Assembly (NCBI GenBank): GCA_902517815.1
Contig: CABYED010000001.1
Location: 248,001 to 312,000, forward strand
From: an uncultured SAR116 cluster alpha proteobacterium
GTDB lineage: Bacteria; Pseudomonadota; Alphaproteobacteria; Puniceispirillales; Marisalimonadaceae
Length of the DNA stretch: 64,000 nt
Direction of reading: 5' to 3'
This document shows, one piece after another, positions 15,665 to 24,524 of the stretch. Numbering within the stretch: the stretch's first letter is position 1; every line of letters starts with the position of its first letter. The position numbers and the translations under genes were made by a program. The notes beneath the pieces were generated by a model. That model searched no databases. It had not been told where the DNA came from and saw only the letters and a program-made list of their open reading frames with translations.

Positions 15665-17125
15665 TTAGAAAATAATCTCATAATTTAAATTACAGGCATT
15701 AGCAAAATTTTTAAATCTTCGTTCATTTTCTTTATCCATGAGAGCTTTGGCTTCAGATTTTATTTTACAAGTTAATTTATTTTTCTTAATCTTAAATTTA
15801 ATATTATCCAAATTTTTTGGTAATCCTGCGCTAAAATTATATATAAATCTTAATCCTAGACCTATAGCATACGATGAAATTTTTTGCTTTTCTGAAAGTA
15901 AATTGGTTATTCTTTTATCAATTTGTTGTTTATCTTTAGTACCAATATATCTGTGATAAACAACTTTGGCCATCCATACCCTCTCAACATGAGTTAAATC
16001 TCTTACTGGTAGTGATAAGATTTTGTTTGCGGCAATATTACCTCTCATATCTGGCTGTTCGTCCCAAGAAATATCTGAAAGATTAGTACTAATTTTAAAT
16101 ACCCTTTCAAGATCTTTATCTGCAATTTTTTCAAATATAGGACCAAATATTTTTTTTATTTTAGTTTGCATGCCATTAAATCTTTGGTTTTTTGCAAGTA
16201 CATTATAGTAAGCAACTTTATCTGGATTGATCCTATTTTCTTTATTTAATTCTGCTATCAATCCATCTCTTATACTTGTTCCACTAATCATAATATTTTT
16301 TACATTTGATGATAAAATCAGGTGAGTTATTATCTTTGCTGCAGTTGAAATAGTATCTGTTCTACCAGGAGGTATACCTAATACTTCTTTGTTTTCATCT
16401 GACATTTGATCCAAAAGAATTATCCCTCTTTCGATATCGAATTTTAATCCATGCAATAATGAAAGTGGATAATTATAATTCTTTATATAGGCAGATCCTA
16501 AAGCTCTAAAACTTCCACCTGTTCCATACAATGTAAGACCTTTAGATTTATTCAGCCATTCAACTTTATTAATTTCTTTTCTGATTTCTTCACTAGTAAT
16601 TTGAGATAAGTGCCCAATATCGATACTCGTTGATTTTATCTTTTTTCCATCTTGAATAAGAATAAGTTCTAAACTTCCTCCTCCTAAATCTGCTATAAGC
16701 CCTTTATCAACTTTTATATTGCTAAGAACTCCTAGACAGGCATAGTCAGCTTCCTCTTTAGCAGACAAGATTTTAATATTATGATTCAGAAGTTTTTCTG
16801 CAGGACGTAAAAATTCTTTTGCATTTTTGGCTTTTCTAACAGCTGCAGTTGCTATAATTATTTGATGTTTTACAGACATTGTTTTTATTATATATGCAAA
16901 ACGCTTTATAGCTGACAAAGCTTTTGAAATTGATTGACTTGAAATATTTTTGCTCAATGATAGACCCTCACCGAGTTTACAATTTACTCTTTCATTGAAT
17001 AATGGAAAAGGATATTTACCATTTTGAGGATATATAACAAGTCTAATAGAATTAGAACCAATATCGATTATTGCTAATTTACCTTTATTTATCTTCCTAT
17101 AAAAACTTAAAGCTACTTCATTCAT
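15665..17125 (-). CDS. ppx: Exopolyphosphatase / pppGpp phosphohydrolase (Ppx/GppA family)
   Basis: A 486-residue ASKHA-fold enzyme. The two phosphate motifs are clear (AIIDIGSNSIRLVIY near residue 20 and GLIADLGGGSLELI near 140), with the YGTGGSFRALG adenosine-like motif following. A C-terminal HD-like helical region (residues about 310-486) extends the core, as in long Ppx proteins. It releases phosphate from polyphosphate chain ends and may also hydrolyse pppGpp. The gene begins 2 nt after ppk on the same strand, so synthesis and degradation of polyphosphate are coexpressed. Confidence 0.92.
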   Translation of the reverse strand: MNEVALSFYRKINKGKLAIIDIGSNSIRLVIYPQNGKYPFPLFNERVNCKLGEGLSLSKNISSQSISKALSAIKRFAYIIKTMSVKHQIIIATAAVRKAKNAKEFLRPAEKLLNHNIKILSAKEEADYACLGVLSNIKVDKGLIADLGGGSLELILIQDGKKIKSTSIDIGHLSQITSEEIRKEINKVEWLNKSKGLTLYGTGGSFRALGSAYIKNYNYPLSLLHGLKFDIERGIILLDQMSDENKEVLGIPPGRTDTISTAAKIITHLILSSNVKNIMISGTSIRDGLIAELNKENRINPDKVAYYNVLAKNQRFNGMQTKIKKIFGPIFEKIADKDLERVFKISTNLSDISWDEQPDMRGNIAANKILSLPVRDLTHVERVWMAKVVYHRYIGTKDKQQIDKRITNLLSEKQKISSYAIGLGLRFIYNFSAGLPKNLDNIKFKIKKNKLTCKIKSEAKALMDKENERRFKNFANACNLNYEIIF

Positions 17126-17127
17126 AC

Positions 17128-19260
17128 TTATATTTTAGCTAAGCTTCCCTGACCTGATAAACTTGGGTTTTTCATAAAATAAGTGTGCGCACAAAATGTT
17201 TTGTCCTTATTTATTTTTTTGGAGTATTCTCCATTTTTATTTAATTGCCAAGTATTTTTTGTGTCATTTATTAAAGCCGGTAATACTTGATCTAGGATTT
17301 GACTTCGAACTGTTTTATTTTCTAAAGGTATAAAAGCTTCAACTCTATGGTATAAATTACGAGGCATTATATCAGCAGATGCCATATAAACTAAATTACT
17401 TTCAGACTGAAATTTTCCTTTATTTGCAAAAACATAAATTCTCCCATGTTCAAGAAATCTTCCTATAATTGCAGTTACTGCAATGTTTTCTGACATTCCT
17501 TTAACATTAGGGCGTAGGCAGCAAACACCCCTAACCATCAAGTGAATTTTAACCCCTGCATTGGATGCTTCATAGAATTTTTCAATTATTTTTTGATCTA
17601 CAATCGCATTACATTTAATCCAAATTCCACTTTCAAAACCATCTTTAGCATTTTGTATTTCATTATCAATTTTCTCAATTAACCAATCATAAGAAGAGTT
17701 GGGTGAAATGATCATCTTATTTAATTGTTTTGGTTGAACATGACTGGTAAGAAAATTAAAGACTGATCTAGCATCCTCACAAATATTTTTATCGATAGTG
17801 AATAACGAAAAGTCAGTATAAATTTTAGCAGTATGTGGATGATAATTACCTGTTCCACAATGAGCATAAGAAACTAATTTTTTACCCTCTTTTCTTGTTA
17901 TTAAAGATAATTTTGCATGTACTTTTAAATCAACTAGGCCGTAAGCAACTTGTGCACCAGCTTGTTCTAATACTCTAGCTAGTTGAACATTATTTTCTTC
18001 ATCAAATCGAGCTTTCAGCTCAATTACTGCAATAACAGATTTTCCTGACTCAGCAGCGGACACCAAAGCTTCTACTATTGGTGAGTCAGGTGTTGTTCTA
18101 TATAAAGTCTGTCTAATTGTTAAAACATTTTTATCTGTTGCTGCCTGTTGAAGCAAACTTAAAACTACATCAAAACTTTCGTAAGGATGATGAACAATTA
18201 TTTCTTTATTTTTTATTGCCGAAAAGCAATTTCCTTTAAAGTCTAATATTCTTTGTGGCATTCTGGGTTTGTACGGTTTGAATATATTTTGTTTGGGTAG
18301 ATTATTTATTATTTCAGTAAAGTCATTGATCCCAACAAATCCTTGCGCAACATATATATGATCGTCAGGGATATTTAATTCCCTAGTTAAAAGTTTTTGA
18401 GCAGATTTAGATAAATCATGAGAAAATGTTAAAGATACAATACCACCTCTTTTTCTGGCTTTAATTGCAGTTTCAAATTGCCCTATTAAGTCGTCTGCTT
18501 CATCATCTATTTCAATTTCGGCATCTCTGATAACTCTAAACATGCCTGATTTTAATAATTTATATTCAGGATAAATTAAATGAACAAACTTTGTAACTAA
18601 GGTCTCCATCATAGCATATCTCTGATTTTCACCAGGTAATCTTATAAATCTATCTATATTATCAGGAAGTAAAACCACACAATTTATATTTTTGTTTTTT
18701 GTATCTTTCATCTCCATTAATACACATTTGCCTTTATTTTGGATAAAAGGAAAAGGGTGTGCAGGATCTAACGTGGTTGGTGTCAAAAGAGGTAGAATAT
18801 TTTGTTCATAATATTCTTTAAGCCATTCTAATTCATTTTTAGTCCATTTATTATCAAACAAAATTGAAACATCACAATCATCCTTTTCATTCAACAAATA
18901 ATTCAAACATCTTTGCTGTTTATTTTTTAAATCTTTGGAAGCATTAAGTACTGTTTTTAATAATTCATCTGCTCTCATTCCAGTTTCAGGAACTGTATTG
19001 AAACCTTGACTTATAAGCTGATGTAACCCAGCTATTCGAACCATATAAAATTCGTCTAAATTTTCTGAAGAAATTGTTACAAATCTAAGTCTTTCACCAT
19101 AAGGAATTGTCTTATCATATGCTTGTAGTAAAACTCTTTCATTAAAAGATAACCAGCTAATTTCTCTGTCAAAATATCTGTCATTTTGATTATTAATTAA
19201 TTTTTTTGTGATTTTATTTAAAGACAATCTAACCTCAGGATTTGAGGTTTTGAGTTTCAT
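17128..19260 (-). CDS. ppk: Polyphosphate kinase (PPK1)
   Basis: A 710-residue enzyme of full PPK1 length, reversibly transferring the ATP gamma-phosphate to polyphosphate. The N-terminal domain begins YFDREISWLSFNERVL; the catalytic core has TIRQTLYRT, ELKARFDEENN, LVDLKVHAKLSL with the autophosphorylated histidine, and HCGTGNYHPHTAKIYTDFSL. The C-terminal domain includes VRGVCCLRP and the YMASADIMPRNLYHRVEAF block. It is the first gene of the ppk-ppx-GAF unit and lies near the phosphonate genes, so it can store phosphorus released by C-P lyase. Confidence 0.96.
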   Translation of the reverse strand: MKLKTSNPEVRLSLNKITKKLINNQNDRYFDREISWLSFNERVLLQAYDKTIPYGERLRFVTISSENLDEFYMVRIAGLHQLISQGFNTVPETGMRADELLKTVLNASKDLKNKQQRCLNYLLNEKDDCDVSILFDNKWTKNELEWLKEYYEQNILPLLTPTTLDPAHPFPFIQNKGKCVLMEMKDTKNKNINCVVLLPDNIDRFIRLPGENQRYAMMETLVTKFVHLIYPEYKLLKSGMFRVIRDAEIEIDDEADDLIGQFETAIKARKRGGIVSLTFSHDLSKSAQKLLTRELNIPDDHIYVAQGFVGINDFTEIINNLPKQNIFKPYKPRMPQRILDFKGNCFSAIKNKEIIVHHPYESFDVVLSLLQQAATDKNVLTIRQTLYRTTPDSPIVEALVSAAESGKSVIAVIELKARFDEENNVQLARVLEQAGAQVAYGLVDLKVHAKLSLITRKEGKKLVSYAHCGTGNYHPHTAKIYTDFSLFTIDKNICEDARSVFNFLTSHVQPKQLNKMIISPNSSYDWLIEKIDNEIQNAKDGFESGIWIKCNAIVDQKIIEKFYEASNAGVKIHLMVRGVCCLRPNVKGMSENIAVTAIIGRFLEHGRIYVFANKGKFQSESNLVYMASADIMPRNLYHRVEAFIPLENKTVRSQILDQVLPALINDTKNTWQLNKNGEYSKKINKDKTFCAHTYFMKNPSLSGQGSLAKI

Positions 19261-19361
19261 TTGGCAAATCTAACTTAATCTCATCAATTTAAACCAGATG
19301 AATTCTCAAAACTATGTCTTTGTAAATAATTTATATTTCAAATTTATTACATTAAAAATAT

Positions 19362-20921
19362 TTAAATCAAAACTTCAATTAGAAATGGGCCTTTTTCTTT
19401 AAGTCCATGTTTAAAATATTTTACTAAATCTTCAATGTTTTCAACTTTAACGGCGTCTACTCCCATTCCCTTTGATATAGAGACCCAATCTAATGCTGGA
19501 TCTTTTAAAGACAACATTTCCATTGCTGATTTTCCTGGGTTATCAACGCCTACGTTTGTTAATTCTCCCTGAAGGATCTTGTAACTTTGGTTTGCAAAAA
19601 TTAGTACAACTATGTCTAAATTTTCTCTTGCCATAGTCCATAAAGACTGGACTGTATACATGGCGCTTCCATCACCCTCTAATGAAATAACTTTTTGATC
19701 TGGAGATGATATTGCAGCTCCAATTGCTACAGGCATTCCAAATCCTATAGATCCTCCACAGTTATTCAGCCATGTATGTGGATGTGATCCTGAAGTTTGA
19801 TAAAAGAATTCTCTTCCAGTAGTTACAGATTCATCAACTATGATTGCATTTTCTGGGATTAATGCACCTAATACCATTCCCAATGACATTGGGTTAATTG
19901 GACCTTTTGGAATGTCTGGAATATCAAATTTTGAAATAGTACTAGGAGTATTATTTGATATTCCAATCCTATCTGATAACTCTTCGACAACTGTGGTGAT
20001 ATCATCTGATATAGAAGCTAATTCAAAAAATTTAGTAGAATCTTGTGTTAAGACTCCAGGCTTATTTGGATATGCAAAAAAAGCGACTGGTCGTCTAGCT
20101 CCTATTATTATAATGGTGTCAAAGTCTTTAAGAACTTCAACTGCTTTATCAACAACATATGGTATTCTTACTGAATTTATTCTTCCCGCACCTTTATCTA
20201 AACGAGCATTAAACCAGTCAGTTTTAATTGGACAGCCTATTTTGTCCGCTACTTTTGCCAATTTAATAAGGTTGTTTTCTTCTAAAGCCTCACCGCCAAC
20301 AAGAATTAGAGGATTCTTTGCATCTTGAAGTTCTAAGATTGCTTCGTCTATCATTTTAGAAGAAACAATATTAGATTTCATATTTAACTCAATCGACTCA
20401 ATTTTGTTTCCTTCATTCCATGCAGTATCACCAGGCAAGATTAAAGTTGCAATTTTCCCAGGTTTTACATTTGCATGTCTAATAGCTTCAGCACCATCCT
20501 TCGCAATATCTTTTGAAGATTTACTTGTTTTTACCCAATGGGAGACTGGACTTGCTATTCCTTCAATGTCCGAAGTTAACGGAGCATTTAATTTTATATG
20601 ATCAAGAGCGTGCTCGCCTACTATATTAACAATTCCTGAATTAGCTTTTTTTGCATTGTGTAGGTTTGCAAGGCCATTTGCTAATCCAGGACCTAAATGT
20701 AGTAAAGTTGAAGCTGGCGACCTTCTCATTCTAAAGTAACCGTCAGCAGCACCAGTAGCACATCCCTCAAAAAGACATAAAACGCTTCGCATATTTTGAT
20801 ATTTATCTAAAGCTGCAACAAAATGCATTTCTGATGTTCCAGGATTAGTAAAACAGACCTCAACATTACCTTCTAATAAAGTACCAACTAAACTCTCTGC
20901 TCCGTTCACAAGACCCTCCAA
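19362..20921 (-). CDS. Thiamine-diphosphate-dependent enzyme, acetolactate synthase/benzoylformate decarboxylase-like
   Basis: A 519-residue ThDP enzyme with the three usual domains. The N-terminal PYR domain carries the activating glutamate in FTNPGTSEMHF; the PP domain has GDGSAMYTVQSLWTMARENL...NQSY, the Mg/ThDP motif. The protein lacks the length and features of biosynthetic IlvB and has no small-subunit neighbour, so it is more likely a catabolic 2-oxoacid decarboxylase or C-C lyase. The divergent genes behind it encode a small protein and an alpha/beta hydrolase, suggesting a shared pathway. Substrate unknown. Confidence 0.8.
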   Translation of the reverse strand: MEGLVNGAESLVGTLLEGNVEVCFTNPGTSEMHFVAALDKYQNMRSVLCLFEGCATGAADGYFRMRRSPASTLLHLGPGLANGLANLHNAKKANSGIVNIVGEHALDHIKLNAPLTSDIEGIASPVSHWVKTSKSSKDIAKDGAEAIRHANVKPGKIATLILPGDTAWNEGNKIESIELNMKSNIVSSKMIDEAILELQDAKNPLILVGGEALEENNLIKLAKVADKIGCPIKTDWFNARLDKGAGRINSVRIPYVVDKAVEVLKDFDTIIIIGARRPVAFFAYPNKPGVLTQDSTKFFELASISDDITTVVEELSDRIGISNNTPSTISKFDIPDIPKGPINPMSLGMVLGALIPENAIIVDESVTTGREFFYQTSGSHPHTWLNNCGGSIGFGMPVAIGAAISSPDQKVISLEGDGSAMYTVQSLWTMARENLDIVVLIFANQSYKILQGELTNVGVDNPGKSAMEMLSLKDPALDWVSISKGMGVDAVKVENIEDLVKYFKHGLKEKGPFLIEVLI

Positions 20922-21012
20922 TCTTATTTTTAATTAACATATCAAAATAAAAATCTAATTGGTAATAATTTAATTTTATGTAAAACTTTATTGAATTTGT
21001 TTTGAGAATTTT

Positions 21013-21387
21013 ATGTTTAAATCTTTAATAGAAAAAAATGAAAAACGAAGCCAACTTTCTATTATGGCTCAATATCTAAACACAAGTTTTATGATTAGTA
21101 CAATAGAGAACGAGTATTTAGTAAATATTGAAAAAGGCGTTGTAAAAAATGTAGAAGAAGGACCTTTTGTAATGCCAAGCTATGTCTTTAAATTAACTGC
21201 ACCTAAAAACGAGTGGATAAAATTTTTACAACATATTCCTGAACCGGGGTCTCATGATATTATTGCAATGCTTCGAAGAAAAGTTTTGAAATTTGAAGGA
21301 GATCTCCATCCTTTAATGTCTCACTTACTATACTTCAAATTACTTCTGGCCTCCCTAAGACCAGCGGAGAGTAAAAATGAAAATTGA
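21013..21387 (+). CDS. Small protein, possibly SCP2-like lipid/ligand binder
   Basis: A 124-residue protein. The order strand-strand (FMISTIENEYLVNIEKGVV), then YVFKLTAPKNEWIKFLQ, then a helix ending GDLHPLMSHLLYFKLLLA resembles the sterol carrier protein 2 fold, in which the C-terminal MxxLxxF part reports a bound ligand. I cannot assign a function. It overlaps the alpha/beta hydrolase gene by 11 nt and is divergent from the ThDP gene across 91 nt, so the three probably form one catabolic module. Confidence 0.55.
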   Translation: MFKSLIEKNEKRSQLSIMAQYLNTSFMISTIENEYLVNIEKGVVKNVEEGPFVMPSYVFKLTAPKNEWIKFLQHIPEPGSHDIIAMLRRKVLKFEGDLHPLMSHLLYFKLLLASLRPAESKNEN

Positions 21388-22216
21388 AAAAGAACCTATT
21401 TCTGGTCAATATGGAAAATTTAAAATTGATGGTATTGACTTTAGAATATATTGGGAAGAAGCCGGTCAGGGCATTCCTTTAGTTTGCCTACATACTGCGG
21501 GATCTGATGGTAGACAATATAGAGCTCTTTTGAATGATAAAAAAATATTAAAAAAGTTTAGGGTTATTGTATTTGATATGCCATGGCATGGAAAATCTTC
21601 GCCACCCGAAAATGCTAAAGTTGGAAATTACAAACTATCAACTGACTTTTATATTTCTCAAATTATGAGCTTTATAAATGGTTTGGAATTAGTAAAGCCA
21701 GTTGTAATGGGCTGTTCTATAGGCGGAAGAATTATTCTTCATTTAGCAATAAATTTTCCAGATAAATTTAGAGCATTAATTGGACTTCAAAGTGCTGGTC
21801 ATTTGGATCCTTATTACGACATCAGTTGGTTACATAGACAAGATGTACATGGAGGAGAGGTTTGCGGAGGGATTGCCTATGGCTTAATGGCACCAACAAG
21901 TCCTGAAAGTGATAAGTTTGAAACGATGTGGCATTACATGCAAGGTGGACCTGGAATTTTTAAGGGAGATTTATTTTTTTATAAGTTCGACGGAAATATT
22001 GGCAATGAAATTAAAAAAATTGATAATTCAAAATGTCCAATTTATTTATTAACTGGTGAATATGACTACTCAGCAACACCAGAGGAAACAAAATCTCTAG
22101 CTGACACTATTGGTATCGAAATGATCAAAATGAAAAATGTAGGCCATTTTCCAATGAGTGAAAATCCAAAAGAATTTTTAAAATACCTTCATCCAGTTTT
22201 AAATAAAATTAGTTAG
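21377..22216 (+). CDS. Alpha/beta hydrolase
   Basis: A 279-residue alpha/beta-hydrolase. The oxyanion strand VCLHTAGSDGRQYR, the nucleophile elbow VMGCSIGGR (serine near residue 116), the acid in LLTGEYDYS and the final NVGHFPM histidine form a complete catalytic set. The size suits C-C hydrolases (MhpC-like) as well as esterases. Its overlap with the upstream small gene and proximity to the ThDP enzyme suggest it acts on a product or precursor of a 2-oxoacid. It ends exactly where the convergent SDR gene ends. Confidence 0.8.
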   Translation: MKIEKEPISGQYGKFKIDGIDFRIYWEEAGQGIPLVCLHTAGSDGRQYRALLNDKKILKKFRVIVFDMPWHGKSSPPENAKVGNYKLSTDFYISQIMSFINGLELVKPVVMGCSIGGRIILHLAINFPDKFRALIGLQSAGHLDPYYDISWLHRQDVHGGEVCGGIAYGLMAPTSPESDKFETMWHYMQGGPGIFKGDLFFYKFDGNIGNEIKKIDNSKCPIYLLTGEYDYSATPEETKSLADTIGIEMIKMKNVGHFPMSENPKEFLKYLHPVLNKIS

Positions 22217-22978
22217 CTACCAGTCTTTTCCTGCTGTCCATCCCCCATCTACGATTAAATTTGTCCCAGTACAAAAACTTGCTTCGTCACTTGCAAGATA
22301 TAAAACTGCACTAGAAATTTCATTAGGTTCTCCCCAACGTTTCATGGCGTGCAAGTTCCTTACTTTTTGAGAAGCTTCTTCATCTTGAAAATATCTTTCT
22401 GTTAATGGAGTTCTAATAACACCTGGTCCAATAGCGTTTACTCTAATATCATATTTCGCTAGATCTACTGCTAATTGCTTAGTTATTCCTGCAGTAGCAT
22501 GTTTGGAGGCAGTATAAGCACACCTATTAGGCGCAGAAGTTACGCTTAAAGTAGAAGAAGTAATTACAATATTACCCTTTATTTTTTTTTCGATACAGTG
22601 CTTTGCAAATGTTTGTGCAGTTATAAAAACCCCAGTAACATTTATATCAATAACCTTTCTCCATTCTTCAATAGACAATTCTAATGGAGACACGATCTCC
22701 CTTATTCCGGCATTACAAAATGCAATATCTAAGCCTCCAAAATGTTCATATGCATTTTTCATGTTTTCAATAGTTTCATTTTGATTTGTTACATCTAATT
22801 TAAATGGCTCAGCATTACCACCTGCAGATTTTATTTCTTTAGCCACCCTGCTAGCCATATCAAAATCTAAATCTGAAACAGCTACATTTGCACCTTCTTT
22901 TGCAAAACTTAAACCTGTTTGACGACCAATTCCACCTGCCGCTCCAGTAATAAACACAGTTTTGTTTGTAAATCTCAT
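22217..22978 (-). CDS. Short-chain dehydrogenase/reductase
   Basis: A 253-residue classical SDR. The cofactor motif TGAAGGIG is at residues 11-18 with D36-like acidic residue context (SDLDFD) favouring NAD(H). Further motifs are FCNAGI, the serine in ITSSTLSV and YTASK. The C-terminus LASDEASFCTGTNLIVDGGW is typical of the family. It oxidises or reduces a secondary alcohol/ketone in the surrounding catabolic cluster; the substrate cannot be read from sequence. It abuts the hydrolase gene tail to tail. Confidence 0.9.
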   Translation of the reverse strand: MRFTNKTVFITGAAGGIGRQTGLSFAKEGANVAVSDLDFDMASRVAKEIKSAGGNAEPFKLDVTNQNETIENMKNAYEHFGGLDIAFCNAGIREIVSPLELSIEEWRKVIDINVTGVFITAQTFAKHCIEKKIKGNIVITSSTLSVTSAPNRCAYTASKHATAGITKQLAVDLAKYDIRVNAIGPGVIRTPLTERYFQDEEASQKVRNLHAMKRWGEPNEISSAVLYLASDEASFCTGTNLIVDGGWTAGKDW

Positions 22979-23055
22979 TGAAAAATCCCCCTGTTAATGC
23001 AAAGTTTATTTGAATTAGCCTTTTTGACAACATTAATCTTTATTGGAGTAATCGA

Positions 23056-23442
23056 TTGGATATAGAACATTTAGTATTTGAAAATGGACCTAAAAGAGTT
23101 GGCCCCTTTAGTCATGCTGTTAAAGCTGGTGAATTTATTTTTATTACTGGACAAATGCCAACATTGCCAGAAAATCCTGACGTACTAGTAAGTAATGATG
23201 TTGAAAAACAAACACATCAAGTTATGAAAAATCTAATTAGTGTTTTAGATAATTGTGGCTCTTCTCTCGAGAGAGTAACTTTCGTAAGAGTGTATTTAGT
23301 TAACTTCCAAGACTTCGACAAAGTCAATAAAATTTATAAATCCTATTTCAATGAAGACAAACTTCCTGCAAGAACATGTATTGGTGTAACTGGACTTGCT
23401 GTAGGTGCTTCAGTTGAGATTGATCTTGTAGCAAAAGTTTAG
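23056..23442 (+). CDS. RidA/YjgF-family enamine/imine deaminase
   Basis: A 128-residue RidA-family protein. FVFITGQMP-like strand, NCGSSLERVTFVRVYL and the C-terminal ARTCIGVTGLAVGASVEID with the substrate-binding arginine are diagnostic. RidA proteins hydrolyse reactive 2-iminoacids; catabolic paralogs act on specific imines. The start is a TTG at 23056, chosen because GGAG lies 7 nt upstream. The AzlC-like transporter gene follows after 11-17 nt, suggesting a link with amino-acid turnover. Confidence 0.88.
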   Translation: MDIEHLVFENGPKRVGPFSHAVKAGEFIFITGQMPTLPENPDVLVSNDVEKQTHQVMKNLISVLDNCGSSLERVTFVRVYLVNFQDFDKVNKIYKSYFNEDKLPARTCIGVTGLAVGASVEIDLVAKV

Positions 23443-23459
23443 ATAAGAAAAATTTGTCT

Positions 23460-24179
23460 ATGAAAAGAAAATATACCCCTTTTAAAAAAGGTATTTTTAC
23501 TGGCTTTGGTTTTCCTGGCATAGGAATGAGCTCAGCAATGTTTGGGTATGGTGTTTTTGCTGCAGAAGCTGGACTAGATCTATATCTGTGTTTAGGTTCA
23601 GTTTTAATTTTATGGAGCATGCCTGGTATGGTTATTTTTGTGTCTCTTTTTTCAATAGGCACACCAATCTTCTTGCTATTTACTACTGTTTTATTGGCTA
23701 ACATGAGACAATTTTTTTTGGTCTTATCTGGCCTTACATTAATGAATATTCACAAACATAAATTATCTTTTATTACAAAATTATTTTGGGCTCACCTCAT
23801 TAGTCCCACTGGTTGGGCTGAATTAACCAAAGTAAAAAATGAAATAGACGAAAAAGATTTATTTAAATTTTTTCAGGGTCTTAGTTTGGCATTGGTAATA
23901 TTTAATTCAACTACAACAATTATTGGTTACAAATTATATGATTTTTTACCTAATGATATTGTTTCTGTTCCCGTATTTATAATGCCATTATATTTAACCA
24001 TCTTAATGCTAAGAGCTATTGAAATTTATTACAGATTAGCAGTTGTTACTGGAGGGATTATCGGGCCCCTTTTATTTCCATATATTGGTGATTGGAGTTT
24101 GATTGTTGCGGGATTAGTTGGCGGTTCCGTTGGCTTGATGGTCAGTTATCTTTTGAATAAGGATAAAATTAATGTATGA
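23460..24179 (+). CDS. azlC: AzlC-family permease (branched-chain amino acid exporter, large subunit)
   Basis: A 239-residue membrane protein with several hydrophobic helices. The opening FKKGIFTGFGFPGIGMSSAMFGYG and the LLANMRQFFLVLSGL region match AzlC. AzlC with AzlD exports branched-chain amino acids or analogues. I start at the ATG at 23460; a TTG two codons earlier is possible. Its 3' end overlaps azlD by 8 nt, the usual arrangement. The family assignment is firmer than the substrate. Confidence 0.75.
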   Translation: MKRKYTPFKKGIFTGFGFPGIGMSSAMFGYGVFAAEAGLDLYLCLGSVLILWSMPGMVIFVSLFSIGTPIFLLFTTVLLANMRQFFLVLSGLTLMNIHKHKLSFITKLFWAHLISPTGWAELTKVKNEIDEKDLFKFFQGLSLALVIFNSTTTIIGYKLYDFLPNDIVSVPVFIMPLYLTILMLRAIEIYYRLAVVTGGIIGPLLFPYIGDWSLIVAGLVGGSVGLMVSYLLNKDKINV

Positions 24180-24519
24180 GAATTCAATAATTATACCTGA
24201 AATAATGCCTTGGATAATGCTTTTAGTCGCTAGTTCAGGTATTTTTGTTTGGAGGTTTTTAGGAGTAGTTTTATCTAGTAAAATCCAAAAAGATAGTTTT
24301 TTTGCAAAATGGATCAATGCTATTGCATTTGCTATGACGACAGCTTTAATGACTAGAATTATAATTTTCCCAACAGGAGCGTTGGCCGAAACTGAGTTGA
24401 TTGAAAGAATAGTACCTTTTTTAGTTGGTATAATTATATTTTTATTTTTTCCAAAGAAACCAATTTTTGGATTAGCAATTGGAGTGCTCTTCTTTAGCGT
24501 TGGAATATTTTTATCTTAG
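24172..24519 (+). CDS. azlD: AzlD-family permease small subunit
   Basis: A 115-residue protein with three to four hydrophobic segments, the normal AzlD size, overlapping the azlC-like gene by 8 nt. The partner position and topology carry the assignment; the primary sequence (WFLGVVLSSK-like loop and the GIIIFLFFPKKPIFGLAIGVL end) is consistent. It would form the transporter with AzlC in the inner membrane. It ends 5 nt before the convergent acyl-CoA dehydrogenase gene. Confidence 0.7.
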   Translation: MYENSIIIPEIMPWIMLLVASSGIFVWRFLGVVLSSKIQKDSFFAKWINAIAFAMTTALMTRIIIFPTGALAETELIERIVPFLVGIIIFLFFPKKPIFGLAIGVLFFSVGIFLS

Positions 24520-24524
24520 ATATT

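Noticed and set aside
19840..20328. 162-codon plus-strand frame inside the ThDP enzyme gene
   Set aside because: It is antisense to a conserved enzyme with complete ThDP motifs; the frame is a shadow.
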